Shown: in pieces, positions 47,781 to 60,989 of the stretch | How the letters are laid out: every line of letters starts with the position of its first letter | Position numbering within the stretch: position 1 is the first letter of the stretch | Assembly: GCF_027580225.2 (NCBI RefSeq) | Contig: NC_073361.2 | Coordinates: 33,907,501-33,971,500, forward strand | DNA from: Misgurnus anguillicaudatus | Lineage: Eukaryota > Chordata > Actinopteri > Cypriniformes > Cobitidae | Direction of reading: 5' to 3' | DNA length: 64,000 nucleotides | Notes under the pieces: generated by a model | What the model saw: the letters and a program-made list of their open reading frames with translations, nothing else | What the model was told of the DNA's origin: nothing | Databases searched by the model: none | Program-made: the position numbers and the translations under genes

Positions 47781-50407
47781 CATTACTGAAACATCCTACA
47801 AAATATACATTCACAAAAAACAATGAAATAACAGAACAAGTTTAGATTTTGTGTTTTTAAACCCTCAGTCTCACGGTTTTAATTCTTAACCTGTCTGGAC
47901 TGGCTGTTTACATGAGGAAAAAACACACGTTACATGGAGCAGAACAGCATCTGTGTGATCTTTGAAACATCTCAGATCATGTCAGGTCTTGTCTCCATCA
48001 TTTCCCGTGTGTCTAGCCAAGATTGCAGGTTGAGGTGTCAAATTCTCCTTCGCTCTCTTGTTTCCAGCACTAGTAACTGTTGATCTCTCGTAGCCCGAGG
48101 AAAGAAATCTCATCATTCATAATCACACCAATATTATTGTTTAAAGATCACCAGAAACTCATAGCCTGAAGGTCTGTGCTGGAGAAATAGTCATGATGAA
48201 GCTGCACGCTGTTGTTTGGGGTGAAATATTTTACTCAAACATTAACATTAATTTTGTTATGTTGCTATAAATCTGGCTGGTGGCAACTTTTGATGGTGAA
48301 CTAACTAAATATTGATCCTTTGAGACAAAATTACTTCTTTCTGTTAGTTTTATGAATCAATGCGTGATCCCTCAAGCTCCTAATATCTTTCATCATCACC
48401 ATTACACCATCTTCAACCAGTAAACACATTCACAAAACTGTGAAATATTTGATTGCAGATTAAAACACTACACACACTGTTCTCACACGGCACCTTTATC
48501 TGCCAGCATGCTTTGAACTTTTTTCTTCCCTGACAGTAAGTGTGTGTGTGTGGTTTCTCAGTAAGTGTCCAGTATGGACTGCATTACATCAGCATTCACT
48601 TCATCAGTGATCTTACTCTGCATTGATCTCCAGCTATTATGGGCTGGCATACATGGTTATGTTTGGCCCACTGTACAAGGTTACAAGGTAAAATTAAATT
48701 ACAACATCAGATATGTCCGTGTTAACACACCTGCCTGGTTCATTATGTCACTTAATGTACTCTTGTACAGATATCAGGTATCAGTTTCTAGGCGGCGTTG
48801 AGAAGAAACGTCTCTTCGGATGATCTTGAGGGCTTTTAGTGACTCCTGCAGAAATGTGTAAGGTAATTACACTCGCTTTGTGAAAACTGGAGCTGGCACG
48901 GACTGCGGTCGACACACCTGCCGTGTGCTGTTTGTGTAACTCATTAGACGGACTAAAACCCATTTCTTCTCATCCGCAGACAATCACGCACCGTGTGTTT
49001 CTAGTCTGTTCCTCAAACATGATCGACGCTGATCTCTAACATCGAGTTTCTTCAAAAACAACAAAATGAAGCCCTCGTGGAAAATAAGAGAAATTAGGGA
49101 AAGAAAACATATTGCAGTCGCTCAATATCACCATCAGCTCTCATCACATAATGACACAACATCTCATTGCTTTCCTTCCTCATTTGATTATAGTTAATAT
49201 TAACCAATAACACAGGCTTTCTCTAGATGATTGTTATTGGATAAAGATGCTTAATGTTGAGTTTAGACAGAGAAATAAAGACTCGGTGACCTCCGTACCC
49301 GCTGGCATCATTAAAGAGGAAACATTATCAGGTAAGAGTCACTGCCACGCTTAACATCGCCACAAAATGCATCTGTGGCCACGGCCGTAATTTGCAAACT
49401 ATTCTGAAAGCATATTATAATGGGATTGTTTTAGTGTCATCTATAATTCACTCGGCAGGAAAATGCGTTTTTTTCTCCTCAACAATGTGCCGTTCAGGAG
49501 CAATTAAGAGAAAAAGGCTTTTAAAAGCGACTAGAGAAGCGCCGATGCATTTCCATAAAGGGCAAAGCTTTGAAATGACATAAAACACAAGCTAAATGGT
49601 TTTTACTGTTCACCGTGAGGAAAAAATAAATAAAAAGCTGAAAATCAGGGAGTGATTCTCTGGTTATTATTGTGTCTGTAATGTCCTACAGGTGCAGGGA
49701 TCACATTAAGATGAACTGAAAGGATTTAAACACAGGGCATAGATGACTGAATCTCCAAATGTTTTCTTGAAAGAATCTTTGATAAAAGAATGGAATATGA
49801 ATTAAAACATACATTTTCTTTTAGATACTGTGGTGACTTTATATGAGAAGAGGTGTTTGTTATAATTCATTATTTTAGTAACACTTCTTTATTTTGTGTT
49901 TTTTTCATCTTAACACAACTATAAAATGTTTTTTTCGTCATCTTGCCTCTTTTATTATGTGTTGTCTTGGAGTTTGACATGCAGTCTGAGAGTCTCGTGT
50001 CTACTATATGATCAAATTATTTTGATCATCCTGTGCTGTCTAATGTGTTTTATATTATGTGATACAGTCATGTTTGCTTCCGTCTGGGAAAAGCACTATA
50101 TAAACTAAACGCATCATTAAAACTAAATGATTATTATTAGTATCATTATTATTATCATTAGTGGTTAATGTAAGACACTGTGGTGTTGGCATCATTTACC
50201 AGTTCATTAATAATTTAACAAGACACATGATTTAAACGTGTCTGGTGATTGTGTTGTGTTATTGTGTTTAAATGGCTATGAGCAGCAGATTTCACTAAAC
50301 TCACAGATCAATGAATCTCCATCAGATGAATCAGTGTGTGTTTGTCAGGACAGAGAGAAGAAACTAAAGATGAGATACAGAACTACATCAGTCTCATCTT
50401 AATTCAT

Positions 50408-51293
50408 ACTGCCCAAATATACTTTATTCAGTCTGACGCCATGTTGATTTCAAACTGAGGGCTGTGAGGGATGGACGCCCAGGCAGGCATGCACTTTAAA
50501 CCTATTGTTTTATATTCGGATGCTGCCCATTCAGCAATCAAAACAGAATAAAACACAATTTTATACATTTCTACAGAACAAAGAACCTCAGAAATCATGA
50601 ATTGTTCAAATTAGGAGGGACAATGACCTATTTTTGAGATCAGTTTCTTTAAAACACCAATATAGTGCGACAACAATACGACATTAACTAAGTATAAATC
50701 TCCAGTTTGTATAGATCACAAGAGTTTGTCCCCGTTATGTTTTTTTAAGACATGAACAATGTCTTAATACTGACTTGATAACACGCTACTTACGTGATAG
50801 TTAGTTGTGCAAGTATTGTTGTGTACAAATGTTATTTCGTTGGAAATGAATCTGTTGATTCCAGTTAATGTGCTTAAAAAATTTACCAGAGATAAGTTTT
50901 AAATTGAACGTATTAATTTGCCAATCTGTACAAATTGGAGATATGTACTTAGTTATAGGACTATATTGGTGTTCTAAGAAAAAGTATGCATGCTTACAAC
51001 ATTACAAATGAATGATTAGCCAACAGCCCAATAACAAAACAGATTTTATCTACACATTGCGATGCTCATCTCAAAATTAGTCCTTTCTCATTTTAATATT
51101 TCATGATTTCTGAATTTCTGTGGGAATTTGTAAAACGATGTATTTTCTGTGTTTTGATGGCTGAATGAGCAGCATCCTGATACAACACAACAGGTTTAAA
51201 GCTCACGCCGGGCCGTCCATCCCTCACTGCTTGAAATCAACATGGTGGCAGACTGAATAAGGCAAATATATACTGCACATGAAATAAAACAAT
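50408..51293. mobile_element. Large fold-back element
   Basis: The left arm (about 50415-50715) and right arm (about 50930-51285) are inverted copies. Shared blocks include TTATTCAGTCTG, CCATGTTGATTTCAA, GTGAGGGATGGACG, CAGAAATCATGAA and AACACCAATATAG. The arms are about 300 bp with a loop of about 210 bp. No protein is encoded. Confidence 0.85.
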
Positions 51294-51994
51294 GATGTAT
51301 ATATACCACACACTGTAAATAATCTACTATATCGTTATCTGTGAATTACTGAAGGCACTTCACAAAAAGGGTTAATTTAATAACATTAATATTTCATGTT
51401 AATTTCAACATATTTGAAATCAAGCATTTTATTTGTTAACACAATGAACCAACATGAATGAATAACTGTAGTGGTAAAAGAATAACATTAACAAGGATTA
51501 ATATAAGCGCTATAAAGATATATTGCTGATTGTTCGTCTATCTTAGCAAATAGAAGTTAATGAATGAGATCTTATTGAAATGTTTTCAGTATTATGCATT
51601 GTGACTTTATTTGTTCTTACTTCTGTCTTTTAATGTTAAGGTGATGTATTGTAATGATTGTGATGATTCTTTCAGGATAAAGGAAACGGTTAACAAAGTA
51701 AAACTGACCAGAACTGAGATCTTTTTAACTTTATTCAGAGGAATCGACTCTCCTGTTTTATTTACTGATCTCGGGCCAAGTTTCTTCTCCATTAGCGCAG
51801 TAATCATTTCAGCCTGTATACCATCCATCCAACCCATAATGCCTTGTGTCTCACTGGTCTCATTCAGTGTGTATAACTTACAAGTGTTCTAGTAAAATCA
51901 CACACAATCAATCGCTTTTCAGTTATCAATTTGGCAACTGACACTATAAATGGTGCAGCATGCTGCAGTAAGCATCCATTGGTTAACACATACA

Positions 51995-51995
51995 G

Positions 51996-52024
<29 letters not shown>
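51995..52024. repeat. (AC)n microsatellite
   Basis: About 14 AC units at the edge of a GC-richer block. Confidence 0.95.
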
Positions 52025-52027
<3 letters not shown>

Positions 52028-52079
52028 CAATTTGGTCCGGTTCCCCCGGCGAGCCAATGATCAGCGTGTTTGTTTGGAA

Positions 52080-52440
52080 TTAGATGGGCGTTTCTATTCC
52101 AATTTTCTACACGTTGGGAATAACGTTGGATGTGGGGTCTCTGTGCTCTCGTAAGCGGGCGTGATGGAGCTTGTTTATTGATTAACCTTCACATGTAAAG
52201 CACTCTGTAAATTGAAGGTGGCCCCACTGGAAATGAGATGGGAGTTGATGAATGATGAATTGTGGGTATGATCGCCCCCGGGTGTCTCAGGTGGGTTTAG
52301 GAGGCCTGTGTCCCAGAGGGAGCGTCGCATAATAGAGTTAATGTGCATTTCTATGCTCACATCACCCGTGTAAATAAAACATTGGACTCGTGACCCCTAA
52401 ACACATTTGCTCCCAATTTCATTCATGACATTTAATAGCT
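52080..52440. other. GC-richer intronic block, candidate conserved noncoding element
   Basis: Repeat-poor, with long runs lacking low complexity and several ATTA/TAAT and CACCCGTG-like words. It has no coding frame of the ptprm type. The CTCCCAATTTCATTC word near 52411 loosely recalls the missing MAM exon but does not translate to it. The regulatory idea is inference. Confidence 0.22.
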
Positions 52441-54435
52441 TCTGGCCTGAACTAACAGGAAACAAATACTGATTTATAGACAACTAAAGCAATGTTGGGG
52501 TGGGTCATGTTCTGCTTTTAATGATAAATACAAATAATAAAATATTAATAAGGAAATGCTAAAAATCTGTACGATCTAGAAAACTAAATGGCCTTTAGTC
52601 ACTTGTTAGCCAATACAGACATACTCACACGTTCAATAAGTTTTCTTGCAACAAGGTTAAAAGTGATTCATGTTAAGCCCACTGAGTTTTGTTGCTTTTC
52701 AGAAATTCAGGAATCCAAACACCTTACAAACAAAAGAACTCAATGTGTAAACAAAAGTCAATATTACAGGCCTGTGCAAATAACATCGGGATTATTGTCA
52801 GAGAATAAGAAACAACTTTTGCATGAAGATTTTCTGTCCTTCATTAGACTAATGATGTTTCATGTTCAAATCTAATTGGCCAGGAATCCTTCCAACATCC
52901 AATCAGTGTCCTCGGCTCAATTACTCGCAGGGAAGCGTGTGCACTTTCCAAGCGGATCAGCTTTAGCCAATGGCTCAGTGTTTGTCAGTGGACGCCGGTC
53001 GTGCCACAGAAGACAGCTGCGGCGTATGACTGCCGTATCTCTCTGAGCTCTCTTTATAGGCCTGTGTGATGGAAGTCTGTGATGCCCCTCTCATTTGGCT
53101 GAGATCCACACATTACAGGACACCTGTGGCATGAGCGCTGAACACTGATCTCTGACCAGCAGGGGCGCTGTGACCCTGCCAACCTGTGCCACCACATACA
53201 CACAGCACTTATCTCACTTATGTTATCAGATAAACTAGACATCTAGACTATTATTATTGGGTTTGCCAAAACATTGTAGATGAAAGATGATTGTGAAAGA
53301 GATGACATTGTCTAATGTAAAACTTTACTCTAATGTACCAGATGAGCTTCTGTGATTGTGTTTGAGAAGCACTTCAGAACAGATTCGGACTTTAGATAAG
53401 AAGCATTTGTGTAATGAATGCAACACAAGCAATATATTTTAAACACACTCATTATTGTCATCAGAGAGAGAGAGAGAGAGTTGTGCTGATTGCACCTCAT
53501 TCTTACTGTGAAATACTGTGAATTCAGTGAGGTCTCCTGTCTGTAATGTGATAAAAACACCGGAAATCTAATTGAATGGAGCCCAGCAGGAGTAGATCTA
53601 AAGACTGATGGTACATTACTGCAGTAAGTACTTTACAGCGCTCTCTAAAACCCTTGAGCTCCTCACATTATCAACATCATCTACCTTCACTTCAATCTGA
53701 AGTTCATTTTCTCTCATGACCTCCTCTGAAACGCTCAAACATGCAGCGACTGCAAGTTTCCTTTATTAGGTCACAAGCTCTTCACGTGTAACCGTGCCAC
53801 GATAGCATCATCTGTACTTCAAATACGAGACATTACGGGCAGATAACAGAGCCGTGCTTGGTATTAACATGATCTATCAGGTCATTTAAAGCAGAGGACA
53901 CGCACAAAGCATCCGGTCATAATCAACGTCAAGCCGCCGGTCAGATTCTCAGACGTCCGTATCATTTGCGCTAATGATTATAACCGTCATTATATCAAAT
54001 ACTGCAGGTCCTGAACTTTGAAATCATTATTGTGCAGATATCAGGATGATACGATCACACTTCCATTATTAAAGGAGTTGTATATATATGACTGAGGCTC
54101 ATATCATCTCAAACCCAGACGTGCTGTATGACACAACATCATTCTGGTATTTTACAGTACCTTAAAGAAAAAATAGGGTTAGTTTAGTCTTTTGTGCTTG
54201 AATAGCTCATCTGTGTATGAGTCAATTCACGGCAATTTCTGAGAGCTTATTTATTTATTTTTCCAACTGTTTCGTTTCAGGTGGCACATCAACATCTTCG
54301 CCCCTTTTGTCTTTGGTTTAATGGCTTCCATGAATTATGTGTAGTTGTGTGCCAGGTTTCTACATTAGACCATCTGCTTCCTTAGAGGGCACAAGCTTCC
54401 TGTAGACACAATATAGCTGGAGAGAAATAGAGAAT

Positions 54436-54470
<35 letters not shown>

Positions 54471-54494
54471 GGTGCATGTGTGTGTGTGTGTGTG
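54436..54494. repeat. (GA)n and (TG)n microsatellite pair
   Basis: GA-rich run followed by a short (TG)n run. Confidence 0.92.
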
Positions 54495-54792
54495 ATTAAT
54501 CTGTCAGCATGTGTTTGTCTGATTTCAGTATAAAGTACTTTAAACTATCCACTGTCGGTTCTGCTGGTGCTGAGGAGTTTCTATCCGTTGGTTTGTTAAT
54601 AGCTGGGTAACATGAGGATCAGGTTGGGACAAAAGAACCTTTAAAAAAAAACTAAACTCAATTGGCCAGATTTACTAACAGCTTGCACCAGCACAAACCT
54701 CATTTTGGGGTAAACAACGACTATCGGGATTTATTAAAGACGCGCAGTGGATAATTAGCACTGAAAAGTGTGGTCTAGTTATAGTTGGAGGA

Positions 54793-55042
54793 TGGTAAAT
54801 GGACTGCATTTATATAGTGCTTTCATAGACCAATGGCCATCCAAAGCTCTTTTATAATTTGCCCACCCATTCACTCACACATTCATACACCGACGGCGGT
54901 GTCAGCCATGCAAGGCGCCATCCAGCTCGTCGGGAGCAGCTGGGGTTGGGTGTCTTGCTCAAGGACACCTCGACAATTGGTAAGGTGGACCCGGGGATTG
55001 AACCACCAACCTTCAGATAAATGAACCACTGAGCCACTGCCG
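54793..55042 (-). repeat. tRNA-derived SINE, copy 2
   Basis: On the minus strand it begins GCGGCAGTGGCTCAGTGGTT, with box A TGGCTCAGTGG, then GGTGGTTCAATCCCC with box B. It ends with GCACTATATAAATGCAGTCC and TTTACC. It is highly similar to the copy at 47517-47780, which suggests fairly recent activity or slow decay. Confidence 0.8.
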
Positions 55043-57339
55043 CAGATTATTTAAAAGATTCACGCAATGCAATTTACAAATGTTGGCGTGTGTGATATTA
55101 CTGGTATTCGCGCTATTATTTAACGCTGAAAAAAGCATGTTTTAAATAATTTTATGCTTGAAATGGCTGCAATTATTGCTGATAGGAGAGCCATTAGAGA
55201 GCGTGTGGTACAATGCAGAGTATTTTTAAGACGTAACAGTTTATTTGGAATGCCAGAGAAACATATTATTAAAAATATTGTTTGCCAAGCCATGTTTTTT
55301 ATTTTTCTGGAGTAAATAAAGGAGTCACTAGGAGAAGTCACACAATAGCAAGTGTTTCAAAACTTTTTGTAAACTTTTATTTTTGTCCTTTTCCCTGTAC
55401 TTTGGCTTCGTTAGTTTGGATTTCACAACCAAAATTTTCATCTGCGATGTCTGTGGTGCTGAACTCAAGCTCATCAGGTGTCAGTAGATCACCTGCACCT
55501 CATCAGCTCTGCTTATTTGTGATCCTGAACTAATATACGCTGCTCTTAGTAGATTTTGTTGGTCATTATGGAAATCAGCTGTTTTGCCTGCGTTATTTAA
55601 TTTGCACATTTTTTGTAAATAACCCCCAGATATTACCACTCCCATCTGCGTTTTTTTGGAATTGCGCTCTCGCGTTAATTTGCCCAGTTTAATAAATCTG
55701 GCTTATGTGTGTAAAGATTTGATCTGCTCTTCTGTTCTCTAAAGCAAAAGTCCATACACTGTACTCTGTTTGGTTATTTAGATATACTGGATGAAGATAT
55801 TAAAATACACTCAAAGTTTCTGCAGAAACAATGTAATGTAAGTCTGTTCAGGTCATGACAGAAGACACACACACATATATAGACTCATTTTAGTCAATCC
55901 TGCAGTTACTTTCTAAAAAGCAGGACAATATCTCCATTTGGATTTGAGGTTGTAATGATATATGAGAGTGAATGAAGACATAAACGTGAGCTTTAGATGT
56001 GTAAAAAAACAGCATAGATGACAAATCCTCTCCTAAAACACTTTCATTTAGGTATAATTCTTTAAAAGCATGACATCCTAACCTCATAGCTTAGTGGACC
56101 ACGGACACCGCCAAAATACGCGACATCTATTCTTGAAATTTTCCATCTTATTTTAACCTTCAGTGGAGGGAATCTTAGCTTTTCTCCCTGATTTGATTTT
56201 CCGAGACCTCCCGGCGCGGTGGGCGTCACCCTGTGCAGCAGTAAGTGGATCATTCAGACTCTTACACACATACCTGTTCACCGGCGTGTCCCTTGAATCC
56301 AGGAGGGAGAAATAAGAGACGAATAAATAAAACAGAGTTTGTCTTCTTTCACCCGGCAGCTTCTGCTTTGATTTGTTCAATTGCGGCGGCTGATAATGAG
56401 ATGTTTTCAAAGTGCCGTGAAGTCCGTCTCCATTCTCTCTCCCTTTTCTTTCAACTCTATCCATCACAGTCTTATTAGGTGCTAAACTCTAAATGATCAC
56501 ACTAATGGAGCGGCAGCACGTAACGGGTGGTGACCAGATGTGTCTCAGCTCCGACTGTAACCGCGTCTCATTATAACGCCAGATAGATCGTCTCATACAC
56601 TTATAATCACTAAAACAATCTGAAAGTCATTCAGAATAATTGGCTTCAGGTAGCCAGAGGATCAGACCGCATCATCTGTCAATCATCTGTTAGACAATCA
56701 GAAAACATAAGCCATAGTGACAGCAAACACACACACACATGCACACATCATTCATTATACAGGATTTCAAATCTATTTCATATCGATAACGTGAAACATT
56801 TCACAACACTTCTTTTCAAATCTACACAGAGACTGCAACGGCACACAAAAGTCATATTTTGTAGGGCTGCATGATATTGAAGAAACATGCGAAAGACGAT
56901 GTGCAATATGATAATGCTTTACGTTTGTTATCAATTAGAAATTATTAGAATATGTTTAAAACAGAAAATTATTTAAGAAATGTACCCGTAAAATATTTGA
57001 TTTATAAATGATTCAATTATAAATAATCACCATTAATTCAGAAGTATGCATTAAGGAAGTAAATAAAAACCATTTTGGTTCTATGTTGACTCTGTCTATG
57101 AGCAGCAGATCCTGGTTTAAAACTAGACCGATGTGTGCCGCAGGAACACAAAGCTGCTGTCAGGTGACTGCAGGCCGAGGAGATTTAAAAGCAGCGTGAC
57201 CCCGCGACAAATCACCTCTCAAACAGAGCAGCGAGCTGTCCCAGCATGCACCGGTGCCCGAGTCGCCCTGCAGTCCTTCAGCTTCGTTCAGCAACGATCA
57301 ATCCCCCCCAACAGCCTCGGTGCCATAAAGACTTAATGT

Positions 57340-57800
57340 GAGTCAGAAACGGCGGCGGGCTTGTTTGCAGGTACCGTGAGCTCTTGTGCACGCTGGCAGA
57401 TACGAGCCATAAATTGATACGGCGCCATAAATGGATATTTAATTAATACAGCGGTGAACAGGGATGAAATAGCACCGCGGCACCTCAAACACAAGTTTCA
57501 TTACGCTCGTGTCGAGAGCATTACCGTCGGCCATAATTCTCTCGAGCCGGGCGGCCGGGGAAATTGAACAACCTGCCGCTGGGCTCCATTCGGCCGTATG
57601 AGAAAACTACAGCTAGATGCACAAATGTGAAAATCAGACAAATTTAACCGGGCTCACGCGCCCTGATCGCACCAAAGTACCCAAACGACACACGGCCCTA
57701 GATGTGACACGGGTAACGGCCTCTAATTCAATTCGCCTTTAATGTCCTGTGCAGATAAAACAATTCCCATCCATTTAAAATCATCTGCCACAACTGACCT
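57340..57800. other. GC-rich intronic block, candidate conserved noncoding element
   Basis: It is notably richer in G+C than its surroundings (for example CGAGCCGGGCGGCCGGGGAA near 57543). It has CpG sites, scattered ATTA/TAAT words (ATTTAATTAATACAGC) and no transposon ends. No open frame matches a known protein. It is a candidate enhancer by appearance only. Confidence 0.28.
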
Positions 57801-57848
57801 GTAAATAACAGAATTATGTTGAAATTACACATCTGACGAGTAAAGTAC

Positions 57849-57873
57849 AGGAGAGAGAGAGAGAGAGAGAGAG
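57849..57873. repeat. (GA)n microsatellite
   Basis: About 12 GA units following a GC-rich block. Confidence 0.93.
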
Positions 57874-58312
57874 AATTTGTCTTTGTGTTTCAAACTTTCA
57901 TCTGCTAACCCGCTCGCCCATGACAGTGAGAGAACGAAGGAGCGAGAGTGAAAACATCTGGGTGAAAAGAGAGAGAGTGCAGAGGGTGTGTGTCCCAAAA
58001 CTCAGACCACCCTCTCAGTCTGATCACCATGGAGCTGTGTGGAAACAGAAAGAAGTTTAATACCAATGTGGAAACTCTCTGTCTGTCTGTCTGTCTCTCT
58101 CTCTATTTATACTTCACTACTTTAATTCTTCAAAATAAAGCTTCTTTAAGGGTTCTTTGGAGATGAATAAAGCTATTTATTAGGCCTACGTTATAGGTTT
58201 AATAAAACAGCATATTGGTTTCTGGGCATTAAGTGAATGTTGAATCTTTATTTCCCCTCCTGACCGTATGACTGAATCACACACACAGCTCTTGTATGTC
58301 ATGGACACTTTA

Positions 58313-60398
58313 AGGCTGATTTATACTTCTGTACTGGACCTACACCAGAGCCTCTACGCCGTAGGCTAAGCATCAGACTTCTGCGTTGTCATTCACGTGG
58401 ACATGCAATTACACATTCAGACCGCTAGTGGGCGGTGTCGACGGGCACGTTACCGGTATAACCTATAGTACGAAGGCAAATGCCGCTTGTTGAGTATGTT
58501 GTTAGAGAAGCATCAGCAGTGATGGAGGTAAATATCGCCCTCTTAAAATGTATCACAGAATCGCAGCCTTGCGATTCAGAATCGATTTCAGACATTTTTA
58601 ATGTGACAAACGGTTTATCGTTACAGCCCTAACGGGCTAAACTCAAAAAGCAAGCGAACATAAAATCGTTCTGTTCTTGACAGGACACATTTTGTCTTAA
58701 GTGTATGTATACATTAGAGTCAGAAACCAGTCCGTGCTTATCTTAAAGAGACAGTTACCTCTAGAGCCCGACCGATTTATCGTTTTGCCGATTTTTTTTG
58801 GCCGATATGAGCATGTCGCAGATATATCTGTATCGGCGTATAAGCCGCAGATATGCGCCGATATGAACGTTTTTTTACAGAACACATTAAATGCATTTGA
58901 AAGATGTAAGTACTTGTTTGTCCAGCAGAGTGCGCCATACTGGTTGCTAATGGCGACCCAGATCACTCACTGTAGTGACACCAGCCAATCCCCCACCCCC
59001 TTCACTTCAGTCAGTCAGTCTCTCAGTTCAGGTGGCTGCAGTCACGCAGTGTCTTCTTCACAACATTGTTACACCTGGTATTAAGACGCGCTTTGGTCGA
59101 TTGGATTATAAATGGACAAGAGAGACGCATTCCCGCTTACATTTGGTGTTTTTAATCAGTCTCTTTGTCGACTTGCGAGTTAAAACGCAAGCGGGAGAAA
59201 TGACGCGAGACGGAGAAATGACACGTTTAAACTACGCGCAGCCGTGCACTTATATAACACTATATGAGATTACTGCTGCTTGTGTTGTTAGGTAACATGC
59301 TCATTTCAGAGCAATTGATTCAATAAGCTCGCGCAACTCTATACCCTTGCTAAATAAAAGAGGCGGAGCGAAGACGCATTAGTTTTATTAAAGTCTAAAG
59401 TTTGCACGGAACCCTGGGTTTGTGTTATAAAAACGTTGTGCACAACATTAAACATAGTGTACATTAGTATTTGCTCCGTCAAGCATTGTCTTCGTAACTG
59501 TGAGTGGCTAACGTTAACTAATTTGTGAAGAACACAACTTACTGTAAAGCTAATATTAATCAATGACTTCATAAGTTTCTCTTTATAACGTTCTCGTCAA
59601 AACTGCAAATGATGCAAGTTTTATGTATTTTGTTCTCTTTGTGTTTTAAAGTTATTTATAAGTCAAGTTTACTGTTTAGTGCACTGATATCCAACTAATT
59701 TTGGATAATAAAGTTTATTGTTAACTTCTTGCCTATAGTACACATCTTTGTCACATCAATATAAGTGTTGGATCACCACATTTGTGAGTGATCACCACAT
59801 ATGTGAGTGATCATTGCATTGCATTGTATTTATTCATATACAGTATATTATGTTAAAGTATATAGTGTATTCTATGTACAGTACTTTAGTATAATATAGT
59901 GTAGTATATACTGAACTATAATATACACATAAAGAATATCGGCCGATATATCGTTATCGGTCTTTTTTTACTCCCTAATATCTGTATCGGCATCGGCCCC
60001 AAAAAGCGCATATCGGTCGGGCTCTAGTTACCTCAATTAACCTACTTAATCTGTGTCAGTAATGTTAATCAAACAACCCAAGACGAAGAGAAAATCACTT
60101 CTCTAGCTCAAAAAATAATAAATATTTAAATTATACAATAAAGACAGTTTTATTTTTCATTTAATTCGATTTCTGTAGCTAGTGCCATTTTTAAACCTCA
60201 CATAATTATATAATAATTTTTTTATTAATGTTTGTTCTTTTTTATAAATGCTTGTAATTTCTTAATTTTGTATTAGATTTTTCCCACCCCTTTTTTGCTG
60301 ATCTGAAAAATTATCCAATCTGTGCCTCAAAAACCATAATGTGGTCCGAAGTTCGAACCATGAGTTTTGTGATCCGTCACACTCCTATAAATCAGCCT
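58313..60398. mobile_element. Harbinger-like element interrupted by an hAT element
   Basis: The left end AGGCTGATTTATA and the reverse complement of the right end AGGCTGATTTATA are identical. It is flanked by TTA at 58310-58312 and 60399-60401. A 3-bp TTA/TAA duplication is the hallmark of PIF/Harbinger elements. A complete hAT-like element occupies 58762-60026, leaving about 0.8 kb of its own. No transposase is seen. Confidence 0.8.
58762..60026. mobile_element. hAT-like element with perfect 8-bp target duplication
   Basis: The left end is TAGAGCCCGACCGATTTATC and the reverse complement of the right end is TAGAGCCCGACCGATATGCG. Flanking GTTACCTC is identical at 58754-58761 and 60027-60034. 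Subterminal CGATATCGG-like words are repeated at both ends. It is 1265 bp long. Open frames inside (up to 127 codons) do not resemble hAT transposase. Confidence 0.92.
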
Positions 60399-60902
60399 TT
60401 AGTTAAAGAGAGAAGTCCTAAAGTTTTAAAAGACAAATTCTGAATAAATATGATAAAATTAGCCCTTTAAATATAATGGTCAGATCAGTCTATTGGTTTC
60501 TGGGTTTTTCTAAAGAATTATGAAATCTGTCCATAAATATAAGTTTGGGGACAGTCCTTTAAAGTTAAAATGTGTCTCAATATACTTGATTTCACCTATC
60601 CAATATAAATGATGTTTGTGTAGAGAGCAGCTTTGACTTCAGAGCTGATGTGAGGTTTTCAGAAAAGAGAAACCAGAGCAACAAGCACTAAATGAAATGA
60701 GCAGTAAGTCAAAGTGCTTGTGGGAGCGTTTTCTCCTGCAAACATCTGCAGATCTCCTGCGTTCTCCTGACATCATTCAGCTCAAGGCCCAGATGAAATG
60801 AAAACTACGGGCCAACTCTCCCAACCCCAATTACAGCCTGCTGCCCACAGCCAACACACATCCAACTGCTGAGAATGAAACTGCACCCTTTCACACACAT
60901 GC

Positions 60903-60907
60903 ACACA

Positions 60908-60956
<49 letters not shown>

Positions 60957-60989
60957 ACACGCACGCACGCACACACACACACACACACG
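60903..60989. repeat. (AC)n microsatellite
   Basis: About 85 bases of AC with ACGC interruptions. Confidence 0.96.

Noticed and set aside
52395..52425. CTCCCAATTTCATTC word resembling the antisense of the MAM NWEQ region
   Set aside because: The reverse complement does not translate to the motif in any frame.
57133..57336. 67-codon open frame in a GC-richer stretch
   Set aside because: It has no similarity to a known protein and no splice or promoter context; it looks like a chance frame in GC-rich DNA.
58701..59084. 127-codon plus-strand open frame
   Set aside because: It lies inside the hAT-like element, does not resemble transposase, and includes the terminal repeat.
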